Below are positions 8,605 through 17,629 of a stretch of DNA of 64,000 bases, in pieces; within the stretch, counting starts at the first letter, position 1, and each line of letters opens with the position of its first letter. The stretch is taken from NCBI GenBank assembly GCA_947365245.1, contig CANAWG010000003.1, positions 124,001-188,000 of the forward strand. The letters run 5' to 3'. Both the position numbers and the translations under genes were made by a program. This DNA comes from an uncultured Oscillibacter sp. Lineage in GTDB: Bacteria > Bacillota > Clostridia > Oscillospirales > Oscillospiraceae. The notes below the pieces were generated by a model. It saw only the letters and a list, made by a program, of their open reading frames with translations, made no database searches and was not told the DNA's origin.

Positions 8605-9675
8605 CTAGATCACATCGTAGTCGCCCATCACATAAAACCACTTCCTGATATCCCTGACGTCCGCCGCGTGGTCCCCCTCCTGAAAAACATGGATGCAGAG
8701 TACAAAGGGCTGAGGCTCCATAAACGCCGGGCATCGAAAGAATCCCATCTGTTTTAACAGTTTCGCCTCCTGTGTATGGGGCAGCATGAGGCAGCCTGCC
8801 ATATCAGCGCCGTCCTTACGCAGTTTTCCGATGACCCACCGGACCAATTCCTTTGCCTTCACTTCATAACCGTCCAAACAGAGAAAATCCGCCAGCATGG
8901 CACATTGAATACCGGCGACCTCCATCTTCCGTCCAATAGCGAACGCCACGGGTCTGCCGTCCTCTATGGCGTACCAGCACTGATACTGCCGGCGGGGAAT
9001 ATTTAAAAAGCGGTAGGCCAATCGGGCGCTGTCACGCGCCACCATGATTGGGTATTTGTCCTTGACGCGGCTCCAAAATTCATCTGCCAATTCCAAATTC
9101 TCATTTGTCAGCTCCAAAAAGGAAACGCCGGGGAGCGGCCGCGGACAAAATAATCCGTCAAAAGGACGTGCTATCGTCGATAGTACGTTAGATTTCAAAT
9201 AAGACTGTACCATTCCGGACGGCCGCAGGGGCCGTAGATACAGGGGAATCCTCCCCACATCTTCAAACAGCCCCAGCTTTGCGTGGATGGGGTGGGAGTT
9301 TGGGTTGGGCATCCCGTACACCATGAAGCTGCCCATGTCCGCCGCCCGCTGATAGGCCCGCTGGATCATGGCTGTATAGACGCCCTGCCCGCGGTAAGCG
9401 GCCCCGGTCAGGGAATTCCCGCTGAGTACGCAGAGTTCCTCTCGGTCTCCCATCTTGATATGGACAGGGGAGAGGCTGTAACCCCCGGCCGCCTCCTGCT
9501 TTTCCTCATTCCAGGCGATCTGTGTAATCGCGCGGCCGGCAGGATTCTGGGAGTAATAGTAGTCCAAATAGGAGGTGTGCGCCGTGTCGTCCTGCGTACC
9601 GTAGTAGGAGGCGCTCAAGTCCGCGATCGCCGGGAGCTTTTCCGCCCCCAGATCCTCAAGAATCCAATCTTTCAT
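8605..9675 (-). CDS. GNAT-family acetyltransferase, long form
   Basis: 356-residue protein with an acetyltransferase core in its first half: AGGYSLSPVHIKM, then an acetyl-CoA-binding segment around GAAYRGQGVYTAMIQRAY (about residues 95-112), followed by VYGMPNPNSHPIHAKLGLF. The second half (about 180-356) looks like a further GNAT-like or accessory domain and has no recognised motif. ATG 9675 lies inside the end of the upstream deacetylase gene, an overlap of about 20 bases that implies coupled expression. With the YdjC-type deacetylase it may re-acylate an amino group freed on a sugar. That is inference from context. Confidence 0.75.
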   Translation of the reverse strand: MKDWILEDLGAEKLPAIADLSASYYGTQDDTAHTSYLDYYYSQNPAGRAITQIAWNEEKQEAAGGYSLSPVHIKMGDREELCVLSGNSLTGAAYRGQGVYTAMIQRAYQRAADMGSFMVYGMPNPNSHPIHAKLGLFEDVGRIPLYLRPLRPSGMVQSYLKSNVLSTIARPFDGLFCPRPLPGVSFLELTNENLELADEFWSRVKDKYPIMVARDSARLAYRFLNIPRRQYQCWYAIEDGRPVAFAIGRKMEVAGIQCAMLADFLCLDGYEVKAKELVRWVIGKLRKDGADMAGCLMLPHTQEAKLLKQMGFFRCPAFMEPQPFVLCIHVFQEGDHAADVRDIRKWFYVMGDYDVI

Positions 9676-10579
9676 GCTCTTTTTCTGACCTCAATTTTAA
9701 AAACATCTCCGCCTCTTCCTCCCGCAGGCCGCTGGTCAGGAATGAGATATCGTCCGGATGCGTCAACTGGGCGATGTCCTCTCCCTCCCGCACGCCGCCA
9801 GGATGGGCCAGGATCTCCAGGCCCGCTCCCCGTGCCTGCGCCAGGGCTTTTGCGTCCTCCAGCAGAATGGAAACGTTGTGATAACTCATATTGCCGGAGA
9901 GGAACACACCCAAAAAAACACGCTGCTCCAGCGTTTGCGCGAAAGTTTTGTACTTAGACAGATTTCTGTGTGCAAGACAGTTCAGCACCAGAACCTTGAT
10001 CAGGTTAATGGGCCTGACGCCGGACAGTTCCCGCTGGTGCCGCAGATAGAGGGAGATGTGTTCCCTTGGAATGCGGATATACTCCACCGCAAGTCCCTCC
10101 TCCTCAATGACGTCCATCAGCGCGTCAAAGACAACCGGGATCATGTGGTAGTGGGCGTGTCCATCGATCCGAAGCGGCCCGCTCAAATAGGGCAGAACCG
10201 CATGAATCTGGGCGCTGATCTCCTTTTTCAGCTGAGAGCGGCAGCGTGCTCTCCCCGGCAGATAAGAGGCCAGCAGAAGTCCTCCAAAAGAGACGTGAAA
10301 CCGGCCGGTTTCGTCCGACAAAAGGGGAACGTCTCCGCGGACGCTGCGGCCCTCCATCAAATTAAGGTGTATGGCAACCCGCACATTCGGGGGAAGAAAC
10401 GCCATGCAGTCTTTCAAATGCGGACTGTTGGGCATTACGCTGACGGCATTCAGCACACCGTGCTCCCAACAGTTGAAAATGCGGCGGCTCTGGGCGGGAA
10501 ACAGCCCATAGTCGTCGGCATGAAGCTCTGTCAGGCCGCCCCGCGCGTTGCCGGGACGCGTCCCTTCCAAATCCCGCAT
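9656..10579 (-). CDS. YdjC/ChbG family carbohydrate deacetylase
   Basis: 307-residue enzyme of the ChbG/HpnK (YdjC) family, metal-dependent hydrolases that remove N-acetyl groups from sugars. The metal-binding HADDYG near residue 21 and the later DGHAHYHM pattern are the family signature, and the usual AIHLNLMEG segment lies between them. It sits between a UDP-GlcNAc 2-epimerase homologue and a GNAT protein, so a role in tailoring an N-acetylated sugar of the surface polymer is likely. The start at 10579 is twelve bases downstream of the epimerase stop. Confidence 0.82.
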   Translation of the reverse strand: MRDLEGTRPGNARGGLTELHADDYGLFPAQSRRIFNCWEHGVLNAVSVMPNSPHLKDCMAFLPPNVRVAIHLNLMEGRSVRGDVPLLSDETGRFHVSFGGLLLASYLPGRARCRSQLKKEISAQIHAVLPYLSGPLRIDGHAHYHMIPVVFDALMDVIEEEGLAVEYIRIPREHISLYLRHQRELSGVRPINLIKVLVLNCLAHRNLSKYKTFAQTLEQRVFLGVFLSGNMSYHNVSILLEDAKALAQARGAGLEILAHPGGVREGEDIAQLTHPDDISFLTSGLREEEAEMFLKLRSEKEHERLDS

Positions 10580-10591
10580 ATTTGTCCTCCT

Positions 10592-11707
10592 CTAAGTCCC
10601 GTACCGCTCCAACAGTTTTTTTACGATGATCTCGCTGGGAAGCGTCTCCGGCTCTATCCAGCTGTGACGGTACTTTGGATACTCCTGGTCAAACCGCTCC
10701 AACAGACGAAAATCCCCGTTGTAGCCAACGCAGTTGTAGCCCTGTCCCTCACCCTGCTTTTCAAAATGGCCCCGGAGGATCAGGTAGGGCTTGCCCATAT
10801 AGTACATCTCCTGTTGGTTCCCCGCGCCGTCCGCCGCCAGGAACTCGGCCTTGTCTACCGCGTCAATAAAGTCCAGATAGGCCATGCGGGGGACCATAGT
10901 GATATTGGGGTCGTTTTCCAGCGTCTCCAACAGACCGTATTTCTTCAGAATGACTCTGGTCTGCTCATGGCAGATGAACACACAGTGAATCTTTTTGGCC
11001 AGCACCCCGATGCTGTGGACTGCCTGAGCCATGAATTTCCGGCTGATCAGGTTTTCTTGGCGGTGCAATGCCACCACGAAATAGTTCCCCGGATACAGCC
11101 GGTCAGAGGCACCCCGTCGACCATTTACCCGCCGGGCGTACTGCAGCGTTTCAATATTGGTGTTGTACACGGTATCCACCGCCTCACCCCGAAAGCTCCG
11201 GCGAGCCGCCTCCGCGCTCTCCGCGCTTGGGCAGAATACGATCTCCGCTTTTCTAGAGGAAAAATAGCGGTCGATCTCCTCGGGAAAGGGATTTAGCCAG
11301 TGGTAGGACCGCAGCCCTCCCTCCACATGCACGTGGGGCATTCCGGCCCACCGTGCGATCATTGCGCCCATCAGGGTGGACGACGTATCCCCGTGGACCA
11401 CCAGAACCGGGGGACGGTCTTTCGGGTATTCCGATGCCAACTTCCGCATACGCCGCCTGCCTAGGCGCAGGGTTTGCAGGAGCCACTTGATCTGATTGAC
11501 TCCAGTTTTATGAATAGGCCTGTACATGGAGAGATCCACATCAATCTTGGAATCGCACAGCGCCAAAAACGGACTGTCTTTAATGTCATTCTGCCCGCTG
11601 CTCACCACTTTACACACAAACCCGGCCTCTTTTGCCCGCCGGATTACCGTAAACATCTTCATGATCTCGGCTTCTGTGCCAATGAAAAAATACAGCTCCC
11701 GCAACAT
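10592..11707 (-). CDS. UDP-N-acetylglucosamine 2-epimerase family protein
   Basis: 371 residues, GT-B-like fold of the WecB/MnaA family, which interconverts UDP-GlcNAc and UDP-ManNAc in the cytoplasm. The conserved block VHGDTSSTLMGAM followed by HVEGGLRSYHWLNPFPEEIDR matches the family (usually HVEAGLRT...PFPEE.NR). The N-terminus IGTEAEIMKMF departs from the usual GTRPEAIKM, with E in place of the loop arginine, so some members of this branch may have another substrate or hydrolyse the nucleotide. It lies in the flippase-deacetylase operon. A ManNAc-type sugar in the polymer would fit but is not proved. Confidence 0.8.
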   Translation of the reverse strand: MLRELYFFIGTEAEIMKMFTVIRRAKEAGFVCKVVSSGQNDIKDSPFLALCDSKIDVDLSMYRPIHKTGVNQIKWLLQTLRLGRRRMRKLASEYPKDRPPVLVVHGDTSSTLMGAMIARWAGMPHVHVEGGLRSYHWLNPFPEEIDRYFSSRKAEIVFCPSAESAEAARRSFRGEAVDTVYNTNIETLQYARRVNGRRGASDRLYPGNYFVVALHRQENLISRKFMAQAVHSIGVLAKKIHCVFICHEQTRVILKKYGLLETLENDPNITMVPRMAYLDFIDAVDKAEFLAADGAGNQQEMYYMGKPYLILRGHFEKQGEGQGYNCVGYNGDFRLLERFDQEYPKYRHSWIEPETLPSEIIVKKLLERYGT

Positions 11708-11739
11708 CGATTCCCCTTTCGTATTTCATTTTCCCGGTT

Positions 11740-13005
11740 TCACGGAGCTCCCCGCCGCACATCCCGGAAATAGGACGCGGACAGATAGAGGTCGCACAGC
11801 AGCCCGCCGCAGCCGATGATCGCCAGGGCAGTTTTCACGCCGGAGGAGAAAAACACGGCCCCCGCCAGCCAGAGAGCCAGCGCCAGCAGGGCGTTTCGGA
11901 TTCTCCTGGTCCGGGCGATCCCAATGAAGTAATTGGTTAAAACCGTCAGCAGGGCAATGGAAAAGGACAGCAGGCTTACCACCGCCATATAGTCTGCCGC
12001 CGGAAGATATTTTGCGCCGTAAATCAGCTGGATCAGGGGGCGCTTCAGCAGGTTTACCAGGAGCAGTCCTGCCGCGCTGACGCCGCTCACCGCCAGAAGC
12101 GTTCGCCGCAGCAGCGCCGCCCGTTCCCCGGCCTCCGCCGTGGCGGCCGCCGGCAGCAATACCGTTCCCACGGACACTGCACAGTAGTACAGCATCTTGC
12201 CGAAAAGAGACGCCGCGCTGTAGATGCCGCTCAGGCTCTCTCCGCCGATGTGCTGCGCCGCAATCACGTCGATATTGACATAGAGGGCGAAGCAGATATT
12301 AATGGCGAACGACTCCCCCCAGAGGGCCCGGTCATATTTCGCCCCCTCCGATGAGACTGTCTCCCCGGGCACGTCCAGCCGCTGCTTCAGATAGCGCCAG
12401 CCGATGACCGCCGTGGCCGCGCTGCCCAGTACAATGGACAACAGTAAAACCGCCATTCGGCTCCGATCCGTCTGGAACGGCAGCGCCGCGGCCGCGCCCA
12501 GCAGCTTATAGGCCGGGATCATCAGCCCGTAGAGCCCCAGAAAGACAAACCGACGCATCCCGCTGAGGCAGCCGGAGAACAAAGGGTGGTAGTATCCCAG
12601 GGCGCAGGCCAGCACCGTCAGCCCAAGGGCCAGCGGGTCATCCATGTGCAGGAGAGCTTTCAGGGGGACATAGACGGCGAGTCCGCAGAAAAACACGGCG
12701 CAGGACAGGAAAGTTACCTTCTTGGTCAGGTCTCCCACATATTCCCAGGCTCCGCTCCGGCAGTTCCGGCTCAGCCGAACCGCCACCTCCTTGGCCGCCA
12801 GCATGGTGAAAGTGTTCCCGGGCACCGCCAGGATCATCAGCAGGGAGAAGATCACATACATGATCCCAAAGGCCTCTACGCTCAGTACGCGGGCCAGGAG
12901 GATCTGATAGCCATAGTTCAGCGCGTTGGCCAGCAGGTTCATAAACAGCAGTGCTCCGGCGCTCTCCAGAAAGCCTCTTGCGCCGATATTGAAGTTTCTC
13001 TCCAA
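11740..13005 (-). CDS. Polysaccharide flippase (Wzx/MATE-like)
   Basis: 421-residue protein with about twelve hydrophobic segments, opening with NIGARGFLESAGALLFMNLLANALNYGYQ as in O-antigen and teichuronic-type flippases of the MOP superfamily. It would turn undecaprenyl-diphosphate-linked sugar units to the outer membrane face. Its start is eleven bases from the preceding stop, within the minus-strand operon. The locus also encodes a complete ABC exporter at 20116-22302, so this flippase probably serves a different intermediate, for example the monosaccharide-lipid made by the GtrB-like enzyme, or a second polymer. Confidence 0.85.
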   Translation of the reverse strand: MERNFNIGARGFLESAGALLFMNLLANALNYGYQILLARVLSVEAFGIMYVIFSLLMILAVPGNTFTMLAAKEVAVRLSRNCRSGAWEYVGDLTKKVTFLSCAVFFCGLAVYVPLKALLHMDDPLALGLTVLACALGYYHPLFSGCLSGMRRFVFLGLYGLMIPAYKLLGAAAALPFQTDRSRMAVLLLSIVLGSAATAVIGWRYLKQRLDVPGETVSSEGAKYDRALWGESFAINICFALYVNIDVIAAQHIGGESLSGIYSAASLFGKMLYYCAVSVGTVLLPAAATAEAGERAALLRRTLLAVSGVSAAGLLLVNLLKRPLIQLIYGAKYLPAADYMAVVSLLSFSIALLTVLTNYFIGIARTRRIRNALLALALWLAGAVFFSSGVKTALAIIGCGGLLCDLYLSASYFRDVRRGAP

Positions 13006-13016
13006 AGCCGCTCCTC

Positions 13017-14777
13017 TTATTCCTCAGACAGTTTGATGACGATGGTGTCGCCGATCTTCTTTACGCTGTCGTTGGCGGGATAGACCGGCATTGCGGCGAC
13101 CAGCTCCTGTTCCTCCGGGGTATAGTTGGCCGCGTCATAGTAGGCCATGGGGAGGGCGTTGTTGGAATCGGTCTTCAACAGCACAGGGAGGAGGGAGGCG
13201 TAGGTATACCCCACATCGGTGTAGAGTGTCCCCAATTCGCTGAACAGAGCCTCCTGTTCCGGCCTTCCGTCGTCAAACACCAGGTATGGGTTGCTGGAGA
13301 CGCTGCCCGCAAATGTGAGTGTCTCCGTTCCCTCAAAGCCCTCGCATGCCTCGATCCTCGCCATGATACGGGTGGTCATGGACTTTGTCGTGGTGTCAAT
13401 CTGGTCCATTTTCACATAGGCCAGATTTGCGGTCAGAACGCCCCGGTAGGCCAGCACGCAGAGCACCACCGTCAAGAGAAACGCGGGGATATGCAAAAAC
13501 GTTCTCTTGCGTTTCCGAATTTCCTGCCGCTCTGCTCCGGCCTTTTTAGGCAGGGCGGCGATTACCAGCGGCACCAGGAAATAGAGCGCCAGGCCCGCCA
13601 TAAGCGCCAGGTGGACATGCCGCAGCGTGTAGGCTCCCGCCGGCAGCGCCTTGTACACCACGGCGATAAAGGCGGCCAGGCCAACCGCCGAGAGGAGAAT
13701 CTCCACCCAGGCAAGGGTCCCTTTCGACCCGGACTCCCCAGGCTCATACGCCCGATCCAAAAGGGCCGCCAGCAAAATGAGCGGCAGGGCGTATCCGAAG
13801 AGCATCAGCCAGTGCGCGGAGCCAAAGCTCAGTACGTAGATCAATCCCACGCTTAGGGGCAATACTCCCAGGAGAAACGCCAGCAAAAGCAGATTGGCGG
13901 GCTTGAAAAATTTCTTCCCCGTTCGCAGGATGCGGGCAAATATCAAAACCAGTCCCAGGAAAAGCGCCAGCATCAGGACGCGTTGATCCCGGAAGTAGCG
14001 CAAGGTCGTCTGATAGGCCGTGACAACCAGACTCAGAATCTCTCCCACACCTGGGAAATCCTCCGTCAGCCGGTTTTCATTGTAGTAGGCGAACAGCTCA
14101 AAATTCTGAATATGGAGGAGGAGCCGCAGGACCGCGTAATAAAAGACCGTTCCCAGCAAAAATGTCCCCACGTACTCCAGTCCGCGCCGGAACAGCTCCC
14201 GCCAGTCGCCCCCATCGATCAGAGACAGGAGCAGAGCGCCAATCACCAGGGAGGGTCCCACGCTGGCGTATCCGCCATAACTTGCCATGGAGAGCCCCAT
14301 GAAAAACGCGCCCATCCCCATCCGCCAGGTAATCGGACGCTCGGTTTTCTTCCAGCACCAGGCTGAGGCCGCCGCCAGCGGCAGGGCCGCCAAAATCTCC
14401 GTGGGCCAATACATGTGGGCGAGGATTACCGAGCTGTGCGTAACGCAGATTCCAGCGATCAGCCAGATGGCCCACGGACGGCGGACGTCCAGGACTTTCA
14501 CAATCATATAGACGCTCAGAATAAAGAAAATGGTAATCAGCACGCCGGAGAGCCAGGGGATATAAGCAAAGTAGGTGAGATAGTCCCAATACTGGGCCAT
14601 CCACTTGGCACGGCTCACACTGTCAAAGGAGATCGGCATGAAGTAACAGTATCGGTCATGCAAAAAGGTGGTGTTGGCGTAGGCGAAGCCGTGGGCCGCC
14701 CAGCAGAGAATCGCGGCCGCCGCACAGGAGACGCGGAAGCGCTTATCCGCCCATAATCTGCTGAAAAAAGTCTGCAT
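13017..14777 (-). CDS. GtrII-like membrane glucosyltransferase
   Basis: 586-residue polytopic protein resembling the glucosyltransferase GtrII family, in which an integral membrane enzyme takes glucose from a polyprenyl-phosphate carrier on the outer face and adds it to a polysaccharide. About eleven membrane segments cover residues 1-440. A C-terminal extracytoplasmic part (about 445-586) follows, with DTTTKSMTTRIMARIEACEGFEG. Early acidic and aromatic residues (FLHDRYCYFMP) fit a GT-C fold. The frame is open well upstream into the previous gene, but ATG 14777 has AGGAA a few bases before it and starts the hydrophobic domain. The GtrB-like gene immediately upstream supports the assignment. 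Confidence 0.8.
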   Translation of the reverse strand: MQTFFSRLWADKRFRVSCAAAAILCWAAHGFAYANTTFLHDRYCYFMPISFDSVSRAKWMAQYWDYLTYFAYIPWLSGVLITIFFILSVYMIVKVLDVRRPWAIWLIAGICVTHSSVILAHMYWPTEILAALPLAAASAWCWKKTERPITWRMGMGAFFMGLSMASYGGYASVGPSLVIGALLLSLIDGGDWRELFRRGLEYVGTFLLGTVFYYAVLRLLLHIQNFELFAYYNENRLTEDFPGVGEILSLVVTAYQTTLRYFRDQRVLMLALFLGLVLIFARILRTGKKFFKPANLLLLAFLLGVLPLSVGLIYVLSFGSAHWLMLFGYALPLILLAALLDRAYEPGESGSKGTLAWVEILLSAVGLAAFIAVVYKALPAGAYTLRHVHLALMAGLALYFLVPLVIAALPKKAGAERQEIRKRKRTFLHIPAFLLTVVLCVLAYRGVLTANLAYVKMDQIDTTTKSMTTRIMARIEACEGFEGTETLTFAGSVSSNPYLVFDDGRPEQEALFSELGTLYTDVGYTYASLLPVLLKTDSNNALPMAYYDAANYTPEEQELVAAMPVYPANDSVKKIGDTIVIKLSEE

Positions 14778-14806
14778 ACTTCCTAATTTCCTTTCGAAAG
14801 TTGTCT

Positions 14807-15739
14807 TCAAGCAATATTCGTGTCGTTGACAATAAACAACGGCCGTTTCTTGACCTCCGCGTAGATCCTGGCCAAGTACTCTCCGATGACGCCCAGCAAA
14901 AAGACGATCAGCCCGCCGAAGAACATGATTAAAAGCACAATGGTGGCGTAGCCGGTCCGGGGGCCGCTCTCGAATAGGGCCTGGATGAACACCGCCACGG
15001 CGCACACCGTGGCCAGAGCGGCTGTCAGCATCCCAATCCAAACCGCCAGGCGCAGGGGGGCGGTGGCAAAGGCGAAGAACCCGCTGACCGCGTAGCGCAC
15101 CAGCCCGCCAAAGGACCACTTCGTCGTCCCGGCCACTCGTTCCACATTTTCATAGTCGATCCACTTGGTGCGAAAGCCCACCCAGGAGAGGATTCCTTTG
15201 GTGAACCGCTCGTGCTCCTGGAGGGACACCACCGCCTGAACGACCTCCCGGGTCATCATCCGGAAATCGCTGCCGCCCTGCACCAGCTGCATCTCCGTCA
15301 CACGGTTGATGAGCTTATAGAACAGCCTGGACAGTGCGCTGCGGAGCTTTGGCTCCCCCTGGCGGGTGACGCGCCGTGCGCCGCAGCAGTCGTACCCCTC
15401 CTCCATCGCCGCCAGCATCTGGGGCAGCAGCGCCGGAGGATGCTGCAGATCCGCGTCCATCAGCACCGTGTAATCCCCCTGCGCGTGGGACAGGCCCGCG
15501 TAGATGGCGGCCTCTTTTCCGAAGTTTCGGGAAAAGGAGAGGTATTTCACCCGGGCCTCCCCGGCGGAGTCCGCCAGGGCCTTGACGGCCGGCAGGGTGT
15601 CGTCCTTGCTGCCGTCGTTGACGTAGATGATCGACCATTCGACCTCTACATCCCGCAGCGCCTCTTCCACCCCGTGGTAAAAGGCCTCCACGCACTCAGC
15701 CTCATTATAGCAGGGTACGATAATATCCAGCGTCTTCAT
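14807..15739 (-). CDS. Polyprenyl-phosphate glycosyltransferase, GtrB/DPM1-like
   Basis: 310-residue GT2 enzyme that loads a sugar, usually glucose, from a nucleotide donor onto undecaprenyl phosphate. It has PCYNEAE at the N-terminus, YVNDGSKDDT, the DxD-bearing LMDADLQHPP (about residues 90-99), SFSRNFGKEAAIYAG, and two C-terminal membrane helices (about 230-295), the standard GtrB plan. ATG 15739 with GAGGTAG upstream fits; the frame also extends to 15847 but without a ribosome site. It is the first gene of the minus-strand operon, 85 bases from a good promoter. A separate small GtrA flippase is not present. Confidence 0.9.
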   Translation of the reverse strand: MKTLDIIVPCYNEAECVEAFYHGVEEALRDVEVEWSIIYVNDGSKDDTLPAVKALADSAGEARVKYLSFSRNFGKEAAIYAGLSHAQGDYTVLMDADLQHPPALLPQMLAAMEEGYDCCGARRVTRQGEPKLRSALSRLFYKLINRVTEMQLVQGGSDFRMMTREVVQAVVSLQEHERFTKGILSWVGFRTKWIDYENVERVAGTTKWSFGGLVRYAVSGFFAFATAPLRLAVWIGMLTAALATVCAVAVFIQALFESGPRTGYATIVLLIMFFGGLIVFLLGVIGEYLARIYAEVKKRPLFIVNDTNIA

Positions 15740-15825
15740 ATCAACAGCTACCTCTTCCGCAGTCTCCCGGCGTCTTAAAAGTTCGTTACGAAAACATTGC
15801 AAATTTCGACATTGAATTACCCATA

Positions 15826-15854
15826 AGTATACAGCTGTATTTTCCAATTTGCAA
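15826..15854 (-). promoter_or_regulatory. Sigma-A promoter of the gtrB-to-acyltransferase operon
   Basis: On the minus strand TTGCAA (15849-15854) and TATACT (15826-15831) are 17 bases apart, about 85 bases before the gtrB-like start. It probably drives all eight genes down to 4922, as no other good promoter is seen in that stretch. Confidence 0.75.
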
Positions 15855-16087
15855 CAACAATCCGCAACAATTTGATTTTCTCGGGGGAAACCTTGCCCGA
15901 AGATCCTCCGCTGCTGTTAATATGGCCGGTTTTTGACGCGATACTCTCCATAGACAGGAAATTTCCCCTTTTCGCCCTGTGTTCCGCTGCCGTCGGCAGG
16001 GAGGAAAGCCTCCCGGCAGCGGGACGCGGGGCAAAAAGATCTTCCATTCCATCCAGCAGAATTCTGTCGAACCGCGGCAGAAAAGAC

Positions 16088-16116
16088 TTGCTTTCCTCTC
16101 TCTGCAATGTTACACT
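16088..16116 (+). promoter_or_regulatory. Weak candidate promoter for the phosphoglycosyltransferase block
   Basis: TTGCTT (16088) and TACACT (16111) with 17-base spacing, about 50 bases before ATG 16169. The -35 matches the consensus poorly, so this is tentative. Confidence 0.35.
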
Positions 16117-16168
16117 CATTATGCAAATATATGTGAATTTGCATGAATCATCGAAAAGGACATAGGGC

Positions 16169-17575
16169 ATGATGCAAAACAGAGTCCGTCAGGCGGGCGG
16201 GTGGGAGACGTCCCGGCGAAGCGCCTGCTTGAATTTCATAAAAATTGGACTGCTCATCGTACAGACCGGACTGTTTATGACTGTCTGGTTCTGCTTTTAT
16301 CAAAAGAATATGCTGCACCCATACTACTATTGGGGCAACTGGGTGATCGGCGCCGTTTTTACGGTTTTATTTTTGCTTTTTGCCCGGCTGTACGGGGGGC
16401 TCCACATCAATACCCTCCGTGCCGCTGAGATCGCGTATTCGCTGATGATAGCCTCTGTCTTTACAGATTTTATTATGTACTGCGTGATCTGCCTTTTGAG
16501 CTACCGTCTGGTCAGTCCGCTGCCGCTGCTCCTGTGCTGGGGCTGCGGGCTTGCCGCGTCTATGCTCTGGGCTCGGGCCGCCGTGCATGTCCACGACCGC
16601 CTGTTCCCTCCCTGCCGGACCTGCGTCATCTATGAGGACGAGGACGCCTACGAGACGATTGAGACTGTTCAGGGCCTCTTCTGGAAGTTCAGGGTTGCCG
16701 ACTGTGTGAGGATCTCCGAGGGCATGGAGCGGATCCTCCCCGCCATACAGCGGGCGGAGGCGGTGGTGCTGTGCGGGCTGCGCTCCAGCGACCGCAACGC
16801 CATTTTGAAGCTTTGCGTGAGCCGCGGCATCCAGACGTACATCCGCCCCAAGATCGGCGACATCCTGGTCAGCGGGGCTACACGGATCCACCTGGGGGAG
16901 CTGCCTTTTTTGTACTGCACCCGCAACAACCGCTCCTATTGGTACCGCATCGCCAAGCGGATGATCGACGTGGGAATCTCGGCTCTGGCGCTGGTGCTGT
17001 TCTCCCCCGTCATGCTTCTGACCGCGCTGGCCATCCGCCTGTGCGACGGGGGGCCGGTCCTCTACCGGCAGACCCGGCTGACGGAGAACGGAAAGACCTT
17101 TTCAATTCTGAAGTTCCGCAGTATGCGGATGGACGCGGAAAAGGACGGCGTGGCCCGTCTGGCCAGGGAGGATGACGACCGGATCACCCCCGTGGGGGAG
17201 GTCATCCGCCGCTACCGGATCGATGAGCTGCCCCAGTTTTTCAACATCCTCCGGGGAGAGATGTCCTTGGTGGGCCCCCGCCCGGAGCGGCCGGAGATCG
17301 CCGCCCAATACGAGGCGGAGATGCCGGAATTCCGCCTGCGGCTTCAGGTGAAGGCGGGGCTGACCGGCTATGCGCAGGTGTACGGAAGATATAATACAAA
17401 TCCATACGACAAGCTGGAGATGGATCTGATGTACATCGCAAAGCCGTCTGTTCTGCAGGACATCTCGCTGCTGTTCGCCACAGTAAAGGTGCTGTTCCTC
17501 TCCAGGAGCACCGAGGGCGTTAAGGCCGGGCAGGCCACCGCCAGCGCCAAGGACCCGGAGCACAGCTCTCTGTGA
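16169..17575 (+). CDS. Undecaprenyl-phosphate sugar-1-phosphate transferase (polyprenyl glycosylphosphotransferase)
   Basis: 468-residue initiating enzyme of the WbaP/bacterial sugar transferase family, which attaches the first sugar-1-phosphate to undecaprenyl phosphate. Four N-terminal membrane helices (about 20-140) and a nucleotide-binding-like middle domain precede the catalytic region, which begins at SYWYRIAKRMIDVGISALAL with a re-entrant hydrophobic segment. Catalytic-region motifs KFRSMRMDAE, RRYRIDELPQFFNILRGEMSLVGPRPE (shown in part) and LTGYAQVYGR are intact. ATG 16169 has AAAAGGA eight bases upstream. It heads the plus-strand export block, so it sets the first sugar of the polymer. 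Confidence 0.93.
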   Translation: MMQNRVRQAGGWETSRRSACLNFIKIGLLIVQTGLFMTVWFCFYQKNMLHPYYYWGNWVIGAVFTVLFLLFARLYGGLHINTLRAAEIAYSLMIASVFTDFIMYCVICLLSYRLVSPLPLLLCWGCGLAASMLWARAAVHVHDRLFPPCRTCVIYEDEDAYETIETVQGLFWKFRVADCVRISEGMERILPAIQRAEAVVLCGLRSSDRNAILKLCVSRGIQTYIRPKIGDILVSGATRIHLGELPFLYCTRNNRSYWYRIAKRMIDVGISALALVLFSPVMLLTALAIRLCDGGPVLYRQTRLTENGKTFSILKFRSMRMDAEKDGVARLAREDDDRITPVGEVIRRYRIDELPQFFNILRGEMSLVGPRPERPEIAAQYEAEMPEFRLRLQVKAGLTGYAQVYGRYNTNPYDKLEMDLMYIAKPSVLQDISLLFATVKVLFLSRSTEGVKAGQATASAKDPEHSSL

Positions 17576-17629
17576 GCGCGTTGGGCCTTTCCGGGAGAGA
17601 GAATCTAGGCAAGGAGAAGTGAGAGTACC

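Larger units (their letters stand above)
15740..16168. other. Divergent promoter region of polysaccharide blocks 2 and 3
   Basis: 429 bases between the divergent gtrB-like and phosphoglycosyltransferase genes. It contains the strong leftward promoter at 15826-15854 and a weak rightward candidate at 16088-16116. The AT content is high near both ends. The middle (about 15900-16080) has no gene or clear structure that I can support. Confidence 0.6.

Noticed and set aside
15740..15847. A longer start for the GtrB-like protein at 15847
   Set aside because: The extension covers the promoter -10 and -35 on the same strand and has no ribosome site; ATG 15739 gives the normal family N-terminus.
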